Part shown: positions 24,835 through 33,651 of the stretch, piece after piece
How positions within the stretch are numbered: position 1 is the first letter of the stretch
Layout: each line of letters begins with the position of its first letter
NCBI GenBank assembly: GCA_963768585.1
Contig: CAVYIF010000015.1
Span: 1-64,000 of the forward strand
Origin: CAVUNY01 sp963768585
GTDB taxonomy: Bacteria; Chloroflexota; Anaerolineae; Anaerolineales; Anaerolineaceae
Direction: 5' to 3'
DNA length: 64,000 bases
Program-made: the position numbers and the translations under genes
The notes under the pieces: model-generated
Databases searched by the model: none
Seen by the model: only the letters and a program-made list of their open reading frames with translations
What the model was told of the DNA's origin: nothing

Positions 24835-27682
24835 CCGTTCCCTGGGTGATATCCAGGACGCGCCCGTTCGAAGTACCGTTAATCGTAGTCGGTGCAGTGG
24901 AAGCGCTGGTGCAGCCGTTATACCCGCCTTCGATGGTCAGATTTTTCGATATCGTGAGGTGTTCGGCAAAGGTCACATTGCCCGCCAGGCGCAGCCGGTC
25001 CCCCGGATTGGCGGCAGTGATCGCCGCGGCGATGGTGGCATAGGTGCAGCCAGGCCCCACCGTACGGTCGGCTGCCGGGGCCAGGCTGGACGTCGCGTCG
25101 GGTTCTATTGTCCCCTCGGGGATGCCTTCCATTGGATCATTCTGGGGAGCAGCAACCGGCTGTGCAGCCTTGCGTGCATCCAGATTGGCCTGCTCTTCTG
25201 TTTCGGGCGAAACAGAAGGCGTGTCGGGAAGTACCATGGGGGGTTCATTTTCCTCCAGATCGCCCAACTCATCGACAGCCAGATCCAGCGCTTCCCCATT
25301 TAACCGGCCGAGCAGGGCGCGTAGAGCGTCTGGCCCATCCTCGCGGGCTCTTTCCAACTCAGCCATCTGGCGCGTCTGGTCGGCTTCGGCCGGAGCCAGC
25401 CCCGATTCGAGCGCCTGCTGCCAGGCATCGCCCGGGGTCCGAGTTTGAAACTCTTCCACAGGCTGCGGCGCGTCCGGTGAAACTTGCGGCCCTTCGGTCG
25501 TTTGGAGGAAGTCGGCCGCGCCATGGATCGAAGTTGTATTGGCGCACACACCCACATCCAGAGTGCGGCAGCCCTCACACGCCAGCGAGAAATCCTGCGG
25601 ACCCTGAGGGACGTTGGTCCCGCGCACCTTGACCAGCCAGGTGCCCACCTCGGGCGTAGGCACTTCTACCTGTTCCTGGTTGTTGCGGTTATCTGTGCCG
25701 CGAGTGGCATTGTTGGCCGGACTGGCTGCATTGAGAATCCAGGGCCGCCAGACAGTTCCGCTGGGCGCAACCAGCTCCAGGTCCAGATTGTTGATTAAAG
25801 TGGGATTGGCATTGAGGGTCGCTTCCCGGTCATCCCAGGCCAGGCTGACGCGCAGCGGGCTGGCGCCGGATGCCACCACCACGGAAAAATATTTCCAACC
25901 GGCATGGGTGATGCTGGATTGATACAGCCCTTTGCGGTTGATCAGGTCAACCGCGGCCTGAATATTGACCCGGCCAAATCCATTCTGGTAGTCGGGGCCG
26001 GGGTTGCCCAGGTCGGTGGCAGTCTGGATAAGCAGCGCCTTGGCGCTCGATGGCCAGAAGTTGCCGGTGGTATTGTAAACCTGGCGGTACGCTTGCAGCA
26101 TGAGCGCCACACTGCCGGTCACCGAAGGCGAGGACATCGATGTGCCGCACATCACCCTATAAGCGTTAACCGGGTTGTTATCGGTTGACGTGATGCCCAA
26201 ATCTCCATTGGATTGGCAGCCGCCAGAGACGACTGTGGGCTTGATGCGCCCATCGTCGGTTGGCCCCCAGGAGCTGAAAGTGGTCATCGTATTATTATTG
26301 GTATTGATTGCCCCAACATGGATCGGATTTTTGGCCGCTCCCGGCGGAGCGATGGAGTTATAGGTGTCGCTGCAGGAACTGGTACTGTTGCGTTCATTAC
26401 CCGCCGCCCAGACGGTGATGTACTTGTCGCCGATGCCCACCGTGGAGTTGCCGCCGCGGATCATCTGGTCGATGACCACATCGCTGGCGCCATAATTGCC
26501 CATCCAGGTGCAGCGGGCGGGGTCCGTTAGATAGTTTTTATACAGGTTAGAGCCCACGCTGGCATTGGCCAGATCGGCCCCGCGGCTGTTCTGGGCCGCC
26601 GCGAAATCGGCCTCGATATCCCCGACATCTGCATAAAAAATCACCCCACCGGTCCAGCCCGTGCCGTAAGAAATCAGGTCGACGTTAGGCGCCATGCCGC
26701 GCCACTGCAGGGCAGTTCCGCCCTGGAGAACGCTGTTGGCCCCGCTGCCGCCGATAATACCGCCGACATGGGTCGAGTGCTCCTGGACCGTATCATCCCC
26801 CGCGCTCCACAGGCGGCTGCCAAAATCGGTGTGGATGCCGATGTTGCCCGAATCGTAAACCAGCACATCCACATTGCTGCCGTCCAGGTTGTAGGGCGCA
26901 GCTTGCACCGTGTTAACCCCAATTTGCTGGCGAATGCCGTCATTGGCGGGTCCCAGGGCCGGAGCAGCCGGTTCGATCCACTGCACGGCGCCTTCCGCCG
27001 CCAGGGCGCGCACATTGGCCTGGGGCATATCCACGACCAGCAGGTTGGCGCCCACCGCCTCACTGACGACCTGCCCGCCGTGGTTTGCCACCAGGGCATG
27101 CCCGGTTTCGAGACCTTCATCGGCATAAAGCATGACATAAACCACCACACGGCCGCCGGGCAGGCTGTTGAAGCTCGACCAGCGGTTCTCGCGAACCGCT
27201 TCATCCAGCTTATCGTCTACCTCAAGACCCCCGGCCCATACCACCCCTGGCAAGTTGAACAAGCCCGGTGCGGCCCCGGCATCCACCGTGGCAGTCCAGG
27301 CATATTCCGGCAGGTAGTCCAGCAGCTTCAAGCCCTGGCGGGCGAGTTCTTCCTTGGCGGCCTCACGCGGGATAAAATCAAGCTGGACCAGGACATGCGC
27401 ACTTTGCGCACCGGCCGGCAAGAGCTGATCCAGCCCGGTCTGGTCGGCCTCCGGTTGGATCGTCCGCGATTTCAGGTAAATGGGGTGGGTTATGCGCTCC
27501 CCAGCAGCAAACGAAGGCAAAACCGGCTCGGTCGGATTCCCCCCTTCCTGGCCTGAGATCTGTGGCGTCGCCTGCGGATGATCGGCAGAAGAAACGTTTC
27601 CAGCTACGACCGGTCCGTTCCCTACCACCATGGAAACGACCACCAAAAGAACAGCCAGCATGCGAACTACTTTTTTTGCCAT
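24806..27682 (-). CDS. Secreted subtilisin-like (S8) peptidase, N-terminal part of beta-helix fusion
   Basis: 958 residues in this frame. A signal peptide (MAKKVVRMLAVLLVVVSMVV) is followed by a pro-region, then a subtilase domain with Asp277 (VYDSGNIG), His302 (EHSTHVGG) and Ser515 (GTSMSSPS). A P-domain-like beta region follows (about 630-720), then an acidic linker (about 740-880), then the first beta-helix (TYATIAAAITAANPGDRLRL). Read through the frameshifts the full product would exceed 2,300 residues: a surface protease joined to two beta-helix domains. The ATG at 27682 has GGGAGG upstream. Its function may be processing or display of extracellular enzymes. Confidence 0.85.
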   Translation of the reverse strand: MAKKVVRMLAVLLVVVSMVVGNGPVVAGNVSSADHPQATPQISGQEGGNPTEPVLPSFAAGERITHPIYLKSRTIQPEADQTGLDQLLPAGAQSAHVLVQLDFIPREAAKEELARQGLKLLDYLPEYAWTATVDAGAAPGLFNLPGVVWAGGLEVDDKLDEAVRENRWSSFNSLPGGRVVVYVMLYADEGLETGHALVANHGGQVVSEAVGANLLVVDMPQANVRALAAEGAVQWIEPAAPALGPANDGIRQQIGVNTVQAAPYNLDGSNVDVLVYDSGNIGIHTDFGSRLWSAGDDTVQEHSTHVGGIIGGSGANSVLQGGTALQWRGMAPNVDLISYGTGWTGGVIFYADVGDIEADFAAAQNSRGADLANASVGSNLYKNYLTDPARCTWMGNYGASDVVIDQMIRGGNSTVGIGDKYITVWAAGNERNSTSSCSDTYNSIAPPGAAKNPIHVGAINTNNNTMTTFSSWGPTDDGRIKPTVVSGGCQSNGDLGITSTDNNPVNAYRVMCGTSMSSPSVTGSVALMLQAYRQVYNTTGNFWPSSAKALLIQTATDLGNPGPDYQNGFGRVNIQAAVDLINRKGLYQSSITHAGWKYFSVVVASGASPLRVSLAWDDREATLNANPTLINNLDLELVAPSGTVWRPWILNAASPANNATRGTDNRNNQEQVEVPTPEVGTWLVKVRGTNVPQGPQDFSLACEGCRTLDVGVCANTTSIHGAADFLQTTEGPQVSPDAPQPVEEFQTRTPGDAWQQALESGLAPAEADQTRQMAELERAREDGPDALRALLGRLNGEALDLAVDELGDLEENEPPMVLPDTPSVSPETEEQANLDARKAAQPVAAPQNDPMEGIPEGTIEPDATSSLAPAADRTVGPGCTYATIAAAITAANPGDRLRLAGNVTFAEHLTISKNLTIEGGYNGCTSASTAPTTINGTSNGRVLDITQGTVALEQIDYH

Positions 27683-27867
27683 TCAGAACCTCCCGTCGGG
27701 AAAGTAGGCTGGCGGCAGGCTGGCATTGCAGACAATACGGAAATCCGTGCCACCAGTGTTGTTCGATTATGCAAACGACTACCGACTGGAGCACCGTTAG
27801 AGAAAACAGGCGGGCCAAATTTCGTGCCTCGATTTCCCCCCTGTAATAATGTTTATATTATGTATTC

Positions 27868-27896
27868 ATTATATGAAAACTTAAGGCGAGAGGCAA
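27868..27896 (-). promoter_or_regulatory. Promoter of the S8-beta-helix gene
   Basis: On the minus strand TTGCCT (27896-27891), a 17-base spacer and TATAAT (27873-27868) form a good promoter. It implies a leader of about 180 bases before the ATG. Nothing else is recognised in the rest of the 332-base gap between this gene and GH78. Confidence 0.6.
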
Positions 27897-28014
27897 TCGG
27901 TAAATCCTAAAAAAAGAAGAATTCACGCGATTCTGATGGCCGGCGTCGATGAATATGCCAACCTGATCCATATGAGAGTTATTTAGCATGACAATAGTTT
28001 TCAGGCATACCAAT

Positions 28015-29646
28015 TCAAGTCACTAACTTTTTCACCAGAAATTCATGTTTTCCACTGAACAAATCAAAGCTTGCCATGCCGGCTTCTTTGCGGAAATTTA
28101 ATGCAAACTCCACCGGCATAAGATACTGCACTTTTTCTAAATGAACCGATGCTGAAGTATTGGGCGGGATCGTAAACATATATTTTATTTCAGAACCATC
28201 ATCCTCCCATTCCGACCGAATTTCACCATACGGCGAATTAAAGGAAGCGCGAGCATACCTGAGGCCGCCCCCGGGTTGAGGCTTCAGATGGAAATGCTTA
28301 TACGCCGGAGATTGCACATCGTATTGAATACCACAAATATATTCAAAGAACCAGCTTACCACTGCCCCCTTGGAATAATGGTTTTGGGAAGCCGTTGGTA
28401 CCCCTTCTTCACTCACGCCTTCCCAATCTTCCCAGATAGTCGTCGCGCCATGGTTAATCGCATAAAGCCAGGAAGGATTGTCTTCCTTCAGCAGCACTTC
28501 ATAAGCCATATCAGTTCGACCTGCTTCACTGAGCACACTTAAGAGGAAAGGTGTGGATAGAAAACCGGTGAACAGGTGGCGGCCCTTCGCCTCAACCCGC
28601 TCGAGAAGTTTTTCTTCCAATTTTGGACGGAGTTCATCTGAATACAGGCCAAATGCAAGCGTGCGGACGTAGGGAGCTTGTTTTTGAGAATAAACGGTCG
28701 CCGTGCCATCCGGGCGAATAAATTCTTTGATATACGCCTGGCGGATTTGTTCTGCTAAGGCAGTGTATTTTTTCTGATCCTCAACTTTTCCCAAAACACC
28801 GGCAATCTTTCCAAGCAGGCGGCACGAATATGCATAATAGGCTGTGGCAACGATCGGATCTGAAAGGACCAAATTTCTCAATACGACTTTGCCTACATTT
28901 TTCAATAAGACATCCGGTTCCAACCACTCACCGAGTTGGAATTTCGTATCCCAGATATATTTCTGATGCGATTTCTTTTCATTGTTAATCCAGAAAACAG
29001 GATTAATCTGCTTGAGCCAATGAGAGCGTTCTGCGTTTTTCCGCTCATATTCGACCCACTTTTTCATACTATCGTACTGCTTGCGCAGTATGGTGGTATC
29101 CCCAAACATCTGGTAAAGGGTCCAGGGAATAATCACGACCGCGTCTCCCCAACCCGAAGAACCGGGCGGTAAATTGTAAAAGCTGGATCGGGGATGATGG
29201 ATATCCATGGGGATATCGGGAACGACATTCCGGATGCGACCATCCGGGTATTGTTCTGCGCTGACATCCTGGATCCATTTTGCATAGAAGGATGCGTCAT
29301 TCATCAAGAGAGATCCGGCATGTACAAAAATTTGAGCATCGCCCGTCCAACCAGCCCTTTCCCGGGTTGGACAGTCCGTTGGAATATCCAGGAAATTACC
29401 TTTCATACTCCACTGAATATTCTTGAAGAGCTGGTTCAACTTGGGATTGGAACACTCAAATTTTCCCGTTTCCTCCAAATCAGAGTAGATGGCATACGCT
29501 TCAAAGTTTTCTGAGATTAACCTCACCGGGATATCCTTCCACCTTGACGTAGCGAAAGCCATGAACTGTAAAATGGGGTTCGTAGATTTCCAGATCTTCT
29601 CCATTAAGGATGTATACATCTCTCTGGCGAACCGGCCCGCCGACAT
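28015..29646 (-). CDS. GH78 alpha-L-rhamnosidase, C-terminal two-thirds
   Basis: This frame carries the catalytic domain of a family 78 alpha-L-rhamnosidase, which releases rhamnose from pectin or glycosides. It starts effectively at SENFEAYAIYSDLEETGKFE, and holds the motif PTDCPTRERAGWTGDAQ, the TTIWEDWEG motif, and the C-terminal beta-sandwich. The N-terminal half lies in another frame (29501-30772); the join is at about 29510-29525, where one extra base (in AATCTCAG on the minus strand) restores a family-like reading. The apparent ATG start at 29646 is out of register with the real protein. No signal peptide is seen, so cytoplasmic action is likely. Confidence 0.85.
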   Translation of the reverse strand: MSAGRFAREMYTSLMEKIWKSTNPILQFMAFATSRWKDIPVRLISENFEAYAIYSDLEETGKFECSNPKLNQLFKNIQWSMKGNFLDIPTDCPTRERAGWTGDAQIFVHAGSLLMNDASFYAKWIQDVSAEQYPDGRIRNVVPDIPMDIHHPRSSFYNLPPGSSGWGDAVVIIPWTLYQMFGDTTILRKQYDSMKKWVEYERKNAERSHWLKQINPVFWINNEKKSHQKYIWDTKFQLGEWLEPDVLLKNVGKVVLRNLVLSDPIVATAYYAYSCRLLGKIAGVLGKVEDQKKYTALAEQIRQAYIKEFIRPDGTATVYSQKQAPYVRTLAFGLYSDELRPKLEEKLLERVEAKGRHLFTGFLSTPFLLSVLSEAGRTDMAYEVLLKEDNPSWLYAINHGATTIWEDWEGVSEEGVPTASQNHYSKGAVVSWFFEYICGIQYDVQSPAYKHFHLKPQPGGGLRYARASFNSPYGEIRSEWEDDGSEIKYMFTIPPNTSASVHLEKVQYLMPVEFALNFRKEAGMASFDLFSGKHEFLVKKLVT

Positions 29647-30772
29647 TTTGCCCCAGGTACTTCAGGCTGAAGTTCCCGTTTTGATCCAGGACTTCTGAAT
29701 GGTGGAGCGTTATGGATACCCCCCGTTCGCCGCGCACTTTCATTCTGACGATACCCGCAATGTTTTGGCCAAAATCGATCACGGTATCTCCCTCTGGCGT
29801 GGTCCGGATCTCTTTTGGCAGGAGCGTTTCCATTTTGCGAATTGGAGCCCCCTCGGTTGGAATCAGGTTTTTATAGCCGTGGTCAGCCACTTGAACCCTG
29901 TGCCAATCATTTTCATTAAAATCAACTTCATTCCAACCGGGCATTTCCCGCCGCGCGTCATAAACTTCGCCGTCTTTCATATCCGAGCTGACAATTGGAC
30001 CGGTGGACGTCTTCCAATTTTGATCTGTGCAAACCCATTGGATTTCACCATTGGCGTAGGTGATCTTTAACTGTGATAAGAGCCCTACCTTATCACCATG
30101 CGCGTTGCGCGTGGAAGCGACATTGATGGCACCGCGATACCAGCCATCCCCAAGAATGACCCCCATGCAATTTTGGCCGGTCTCAAGGTTTTCAAGGACA
30201 TCATAAACTTGAACCTGCAGGCGAGTCGTGTAAGAGGTGTTGCCGGGCATAAATTTATCATCGCCCACCCTTTTACCATTCAGATAGGCCTCATACAATC
30301 CATGCGCTGTGATGTACAGGCGCGCCTCTTTAACCCCCGGCCTTAAATCGAAACATCTGCGCAAATAAGGCGCCGGTTTATATGCTTTCGGATCCACTTC
30401 GGCTTCAGGTTCAATCCATTCGGCCTGCCACTCGTCATTCTTCAAGCCTGTTTCCCAATTCGAGACCACGCTCCACGGGCTTATTTGATTTGAATCGTCC
30501 TTAATGCGCGCACGCCAATAATATTTAGTCATGCTTTCTAATGGGGGACCCTCATAAACAATATGGACTGAAATATCCGACTGAACCCATTTTGTATCCC
30601 AAATGGGCTGTGCAAAATCGTCGCTCAACGCTGCCTGGATGGCATATTCCCGCTGGTGAACTCCTGGCCTATCCGACTCCATCTTCCAACTGAAGAACGG
30701 CGCCGCTAAGCCAATGCCCATCGGATCATGGTGATAATTACAAGTTAAATCTTTGATCCGGCACGGACCCAT
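29501..30772 (-). CDS. GH78 alpha-L-rhamnosidase, N-terminal third
   Basis: About 420 residues covering the N-terminal beta-sandwich domains of a bacterial rhamnosidase: FSWKMESDRPGVHQREYAIQ, then RLYITAHGLYEAYLNGKRVG and VIDFGQNIAGIVRMKV, ending with HGFRYVKVEGYPGE just before the frameshift. The start is ATG at 30772, with GGAGGAGA upstream. The whole gene would encode about 918 residues, a normal GH78 length. Upstream on the same strand are an alcohol dehydrogenase-like and a Gfo/Idh gene, likely one sugar-utilisation unit. Confidence 0.85.
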   Translation of the reverse strand: MGPCRIKDLTCNYHHDPMGIGLAAPFFSWKMESDRPGVHQREYAIQAALSDDFAQPIWDTKWVQSDISVHIVYEGPPLESMTKYYWRARIKDDSNQISPWSVVSNWETGLKNDEWQAEWIEPEAEVDPKAYKPAPYLRRCFDLRPGVKEARLYITAHGLYEAYLNGKRVGDDKFMPGNTSYTTRLQVQVYDVLENLETGQNCMGVILGDGWYRGAINVASTRNAHGDKVGLLSQLKITYANGEIQWVCTDQNWKTSTGPIVSSDMKDGEVYDARREMPGWNEVDFNENDWHRVQVADHGYKNLIPTEGAPIRKMETLLPKEIRTTPEGDTVIDFGQNIAGIVRMKVRGERGVSITLHHSEVLDQNGNFSLKYLGQNVGGPVRQRDVYILNGEDLEIYEPHFTVHGFRYVKVEGYPGEVNLRKL

Positions 30773-30837
30773 TTCTCCTCCTCCAATATCATCCCGATCC
30801 CCTGGTTGCGATCCAATAAAAACTGGGTTGAAATCAT

Positions 30838-31827
30838 CTAATAGGTCAGCAGTACCTTGCCAGACTGCCGGGAGGCAAACTGCTTGTAAGCCGCATCGGC
30901 TTCCTCGAATGGGAAGCTGTGCGAAATAAGTTCCAGCAGGCGCAGCCCATTCCGGTACAGATTGAGCATCTGGGGAAACTCAGAAAAGTGGTAGAACCAT
31001 GAGCCCACTGCCGTGATATCGCGGCGGATGAACTGGTCGCTGGGCGAAATGGGCAGGGCTCCCTGCTCTCCGTTGAACACCACCATCCCCGCGGTGCGCA
31101 CGGCTTTAAAACAGGCCAGTACCGACTCGGGCTGACCGGAGGCCTCGATACACACATCGGGTCCCTCGCCAGCGGTAAGCGCGCGCAGCCTGTCTGCCGG
31201 ATCTTCTTCCGTAATGTTCACGACATCGCTGGCGCCCAGGCGTTTCGCCAATTCCAGGCGGTAAGGAACGAGATCCAGGGCAATCACCCGGCGGCCCATG
31301 TGACTCTGCAGCAGCACATTCCCCAGGCCGATAGGGCCCACACCCGAAACCGCCACCGTCTTAATCTCCGCAGAGGCCGTCTTGACGTAGGTGTGATAGG
31401 GCACGCCCAGCCCATCCCCGCTCAGCAGCACACCCGCCTCCCAGGAGACATCCTCGGGCAGGGGGTGACAGGCAATCGCAGAAGCCAGGAAGCGTTCGGC
31501 GTGCATGCTGCCGTAGAACTTGTGGCTGCGGCAGTAAGTGTACTGTCCCTTTGCGCAGAAGGCGCACTTCCCACATCCGGCAATACAGCATACGCCCACG
31601 CGCTGGCCCGTTTTTAGCCCATCCACCCCTTCTCCCAGGGCCGCGATCGTGCCAACTGCCTCGTGCCCGCCGTTGCTCTCCTGGGCCGCCCCCCGGTAGG
31701 CGTGCAGTTCACTGCCGCATATCGCAGAAACAGCCGTCTCAACCACCACCTCACCCGGTCCTGGCGTGAGATCGGGCCCTTCAACTACCTGGATCATACT
31801 GTTGCCTGCATATCTCGCTTTGCGCAT
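30838..31827 (-). CDS. Zinc-dependent medium-chain alcohol/sorbitol dehydrogenase
   Basis: 329 residues from ATG 31827, which has GGAGG seven bases upstream (a longer frame enters non-coding DNA). Catalytic-zinc ligands Cys37 (ICGSE) and His55-Glu56 (GGHEA), a structural-zinc set Cys85, Cys88, Cys91 and Cys99, and the Rossmann motif SGVGPIGLGN define the MDR family. It probably oxidises a sugar alcohol or aldose with NAD(P). It lies between a Gfo/Idh dehydrogenase and GH78 on the same strand. Confidence 0.88.
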   Translation of the reverse strand: MRKARYAGNSMIQVVEGPDLTPGPGEVVVETAVSAICGSELHAYRGAAQESNGGHEAVGTIAALGEGVDGLKTGQRVGVCCIAGCGKCAFCAKGQYTYCRSHKFYGSMHAERFLASAIACHPLPEDVSWEAGVLLSGDGLGVPYHTYVKTASAEIKTVAVSGVGPIGLGNVLLQSHMGRRVIALDLVPYRLELAKRLGASDVVNITEEDPADRLRALTAGEGPDVCIEASGQPESVLACFKAVRTAGMVVFNGEQGALPISPSDQFIRRDITAVGSWFYHFSEFPQMLNLYRNGLRLLELISHSFPFEEADAAYKQFASRQSGKVLLTY

Positions 31828-31876
31828 GATTACCTCCCGGTTCCGATAGATTTCAATGCATTTTTTAAATTTACAG

Positions 31877-31907
31877 AGATGGAAGGGATTTTTTATCCCT
31901 TTCATCT
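31877..31907 (-). terminator. Intercistronic hairpin between Gfo/Idh and MDR genes
   Basis: A 13-bp stem with one G-T pair (31877-31889 with 31895-31907) and a five-T loop lies in the 112-base gap between two co-oriented genes; it may attenuate transcription. Confidence 0.5.
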
Positions 31908-31939
31908 CCAGATCCTCAAAATCCCTGTTTACCCATGAT

Positions 31940-32929
31940 TTAGGTACCCGTGAGGGGAAATTCACTCTGAACGTTCACCGGGCAGCGCCGGGTAATTGAA
32001 CGGCGCAGCGCGGCTTCAAACTGCAGCTCCTCCAGCCCGGCGGCGCCCGGAATGGGCGGCGGCGCGCCCTGCTGGATCAATTCGAGGTAAGCTGCCAGCG
32101 ATTTTTCAAAAGAGGCGCCATACTGCGCCCAGCGCGAATAATTGCCAATCAATGTATGGGTTTCGCGGTAGCGCCGGGTGTTGTCATACACGTCCAACGG
32201 CCCGTCCAGGTCGCTGAAGTGCAGGCTGCCGTTTTCAAAATTGAACTGCAGCTCGTAGAGCGAGAAATCAGTATGGGTCCCGCTGGTCCCCAGGATGGTC
32301 CCGCTGGCGCCGTTCTCCAGGCGGAAGGATCCCGCCAGGTCGACCGCTCCATGATAGGAGGTTTCCCCGGCGAGTGCCGATACCCAGGCCGCCCGCCCGC
32401 CGAAAAGATGCAGCAGGTCGATACAGTGGCTCCAACAGTTGTAATGCACAAAAAGCGAAGCCTGGATCAGCTTGCCAAACCCGCGCTCCCGGATCACCTG
32501 CTGCGCGCGCACGACCTGGTCGAAGAAGCGGTAATTGAACACCATGGCGGTTTCCGCGCCGGCAGCCTGTGCTTTTTGGAGCAGCTCGCGCGCTTTGAAG
32601 AAATCCTCCTCGCGCACATTGGCCTGCCCGTCGCGGGCCACCAGGGGTTTCTCAAAGAAGATGCGCCGGGGATGGTATTCGAGCAGGGGCAGCGTGGCAT
32701 CGTAGCGCTGGATTTCATCCGTCAGCACCAGCACCGCATCCGGATCCTCGGCCATCAGCTCTCGCACAGAACCCGCCACGTGCCCGCCGAAATCCGCGGC
32801 GCAGGCCTCGGCCTTCGCCAGGGTGCGCGAGAAATAGGTTAGAAGTACATCCTGCCGTTTGGAAAGGTATGGAAGGTAACTTTGCCGGGCGACATTACCG
32901 GTGCCGACAACCGCTATCTTGAGAGTCAT
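31940..32929 (-). CDS. Gfo/Idh/MocA-family oxidoreductase
   Basis: 329 residues. The N-terminal Rossmann domain begins KIAVVGTGNVARQSYLPYL, and the conserved EKP lysine motif reads RRIFFEKPLVA near residues 88-98. A C-terminal alpha/beta substrate domain follows. These enzymes oxidise or reduce sugars and inositols with NAD(P). Gene order with the MDR dehydrogenase and rhamnosidase suggests a role in processing a released sugar; substrate unknown. Confidence 0.87.
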   Translation of the reverse strand: MTLKIAVVGTGNVARQSYLPYLSKRQDVLLTYFSRTLAKAEACAADFGGHVAGSVRELMAEDPDAVLVLTDEIQRYDATLPLLEYHPRRIFFEKPLVARDGQANVREEDFFKARELLQKAQAAGAETAMVFNYRFFDQVVRAQQVIRERGFGKLIQASLFVHYNCWSHCIDLLHLFGGRAAWVSALAGETSYHGAVDLAGSFRLENGASGTILGTSGTHTDFSLYELQFNFENGSLHFSDLDGPLDVYDNTRRYRETHTLIGNYSRWAQYGASFEKSLAAYLELIQQGAPPPIPGAAGLEELQFEAALRRSITRRCPVNVQSEFPLTGT

Positions 32930-33019
32930 ACGACCTCCGCCTGTATGGGATTAATCTATTATATAGTGTGAAGCTGGGAAACGCGATTGTCGGCAGTGGG
33001 TAACGGCGTCAGAAAAGAC

Positions 33020-33445
33020 TTATTCCCAATCCTCCGGTCTATACTGCCTGATGCGCTTGATATTCCCCCGGCGCTTCTTCTCATCCACCCGCGCCGCCCT
33101 GGCGGTGCGGCTGGGACGGGTCTTTCTTCTGATTTTTGGCGCTACCAGTGCTTTCTGCACCAGCGCCACCAACCGCGCGATCGCATCCAGGCGGTTACTC
33201 TCCTGGGTGCGGTAGCGCTTGGCTTCGATGATGATTACCCCCTCCTCGGTGGCGCGGCTGCCGGCCAGCTTGAGCAGGCGCGCCTTGACCTCTTCATTAA
33301 GGGCCTGTGTGGCGTTCACGTCCCAACGCAGCTGGCAGGCCGTGGCGACCTTATTTACATTCTGGCCGCCCGGCCCGGAAGAACGCACGAATTCGAGCTG
33401 GATTTCGTTCTCGTCGATCGAGAGCGAAGGGGTAATTTCAATCAT
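33020..33445 (-). CDS. arfB: Alternative ribosome-rescue factor ArfB
   Basis: 141 residues. The release-factor-type GGQ motif (SSGPGGQNVNKVAT, Gly-Gly-Gln near 26-28) is followed by a basic tail (KIRRKTRPSRTARAARVDEKK region) that enters the mRNA channel. It hydrolyses peptidyl-tRNA on stalled ribosomes. The length is right for the YaeJ/ArfB family rather than a full release factor. Confidence 0.93.
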   Translation of the reverse strand: MIEITPSLSIDENEIQLEFVRSSGPGGQNVNKVATACQLRWDVNATQALNEEVKARLLKLAGSRATEEGVIIIEAKRYRTQESNRLDAIARLVALVQKALVAPKIRRKTRPSRTARAARVDEKKRRGNIKRIRQYRPEDWE

Positions 33446-33587
33446 ACAGTTTCATCGATTTGGTCATTAAACATGGTAATACCCATTCCGCCAGGCAGTC
33501 ATGCAGGCCGCCCCAGCTTTCGTCTGCTGCCCATCGCAATATCATCTCTATTATAGCCAACTCAATGGGGATTGATGGTGAATAAAA

Positions 33588-33621
33588 AAAGCGGGGTTCC
33601 CGGTATTGGAAACCCCGCTTT
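33588..33621 (-). terminator. Terminator of the ECF sigma gene
   Basis: AAAGCGGGGTT (33588-33598) pairs with AACCCCGCTTT (33611-33621) around a 12-base loop, with an A-run on the left giving a U-tract on the minus strand. It lies 30 bases beyond the sigma gene. Confidence 0.82.
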
Positions 33622-33651
33622 AACCAAAGGCGTATGCAATCAATCCTTTAC

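Noticed and set aside
27683..27867. A c-di-GMP riboswitch in the leader of the beta-helix gene
   Set aside because: The conserved GGGCAAACC and GACGCAAAGCC elements are missing.
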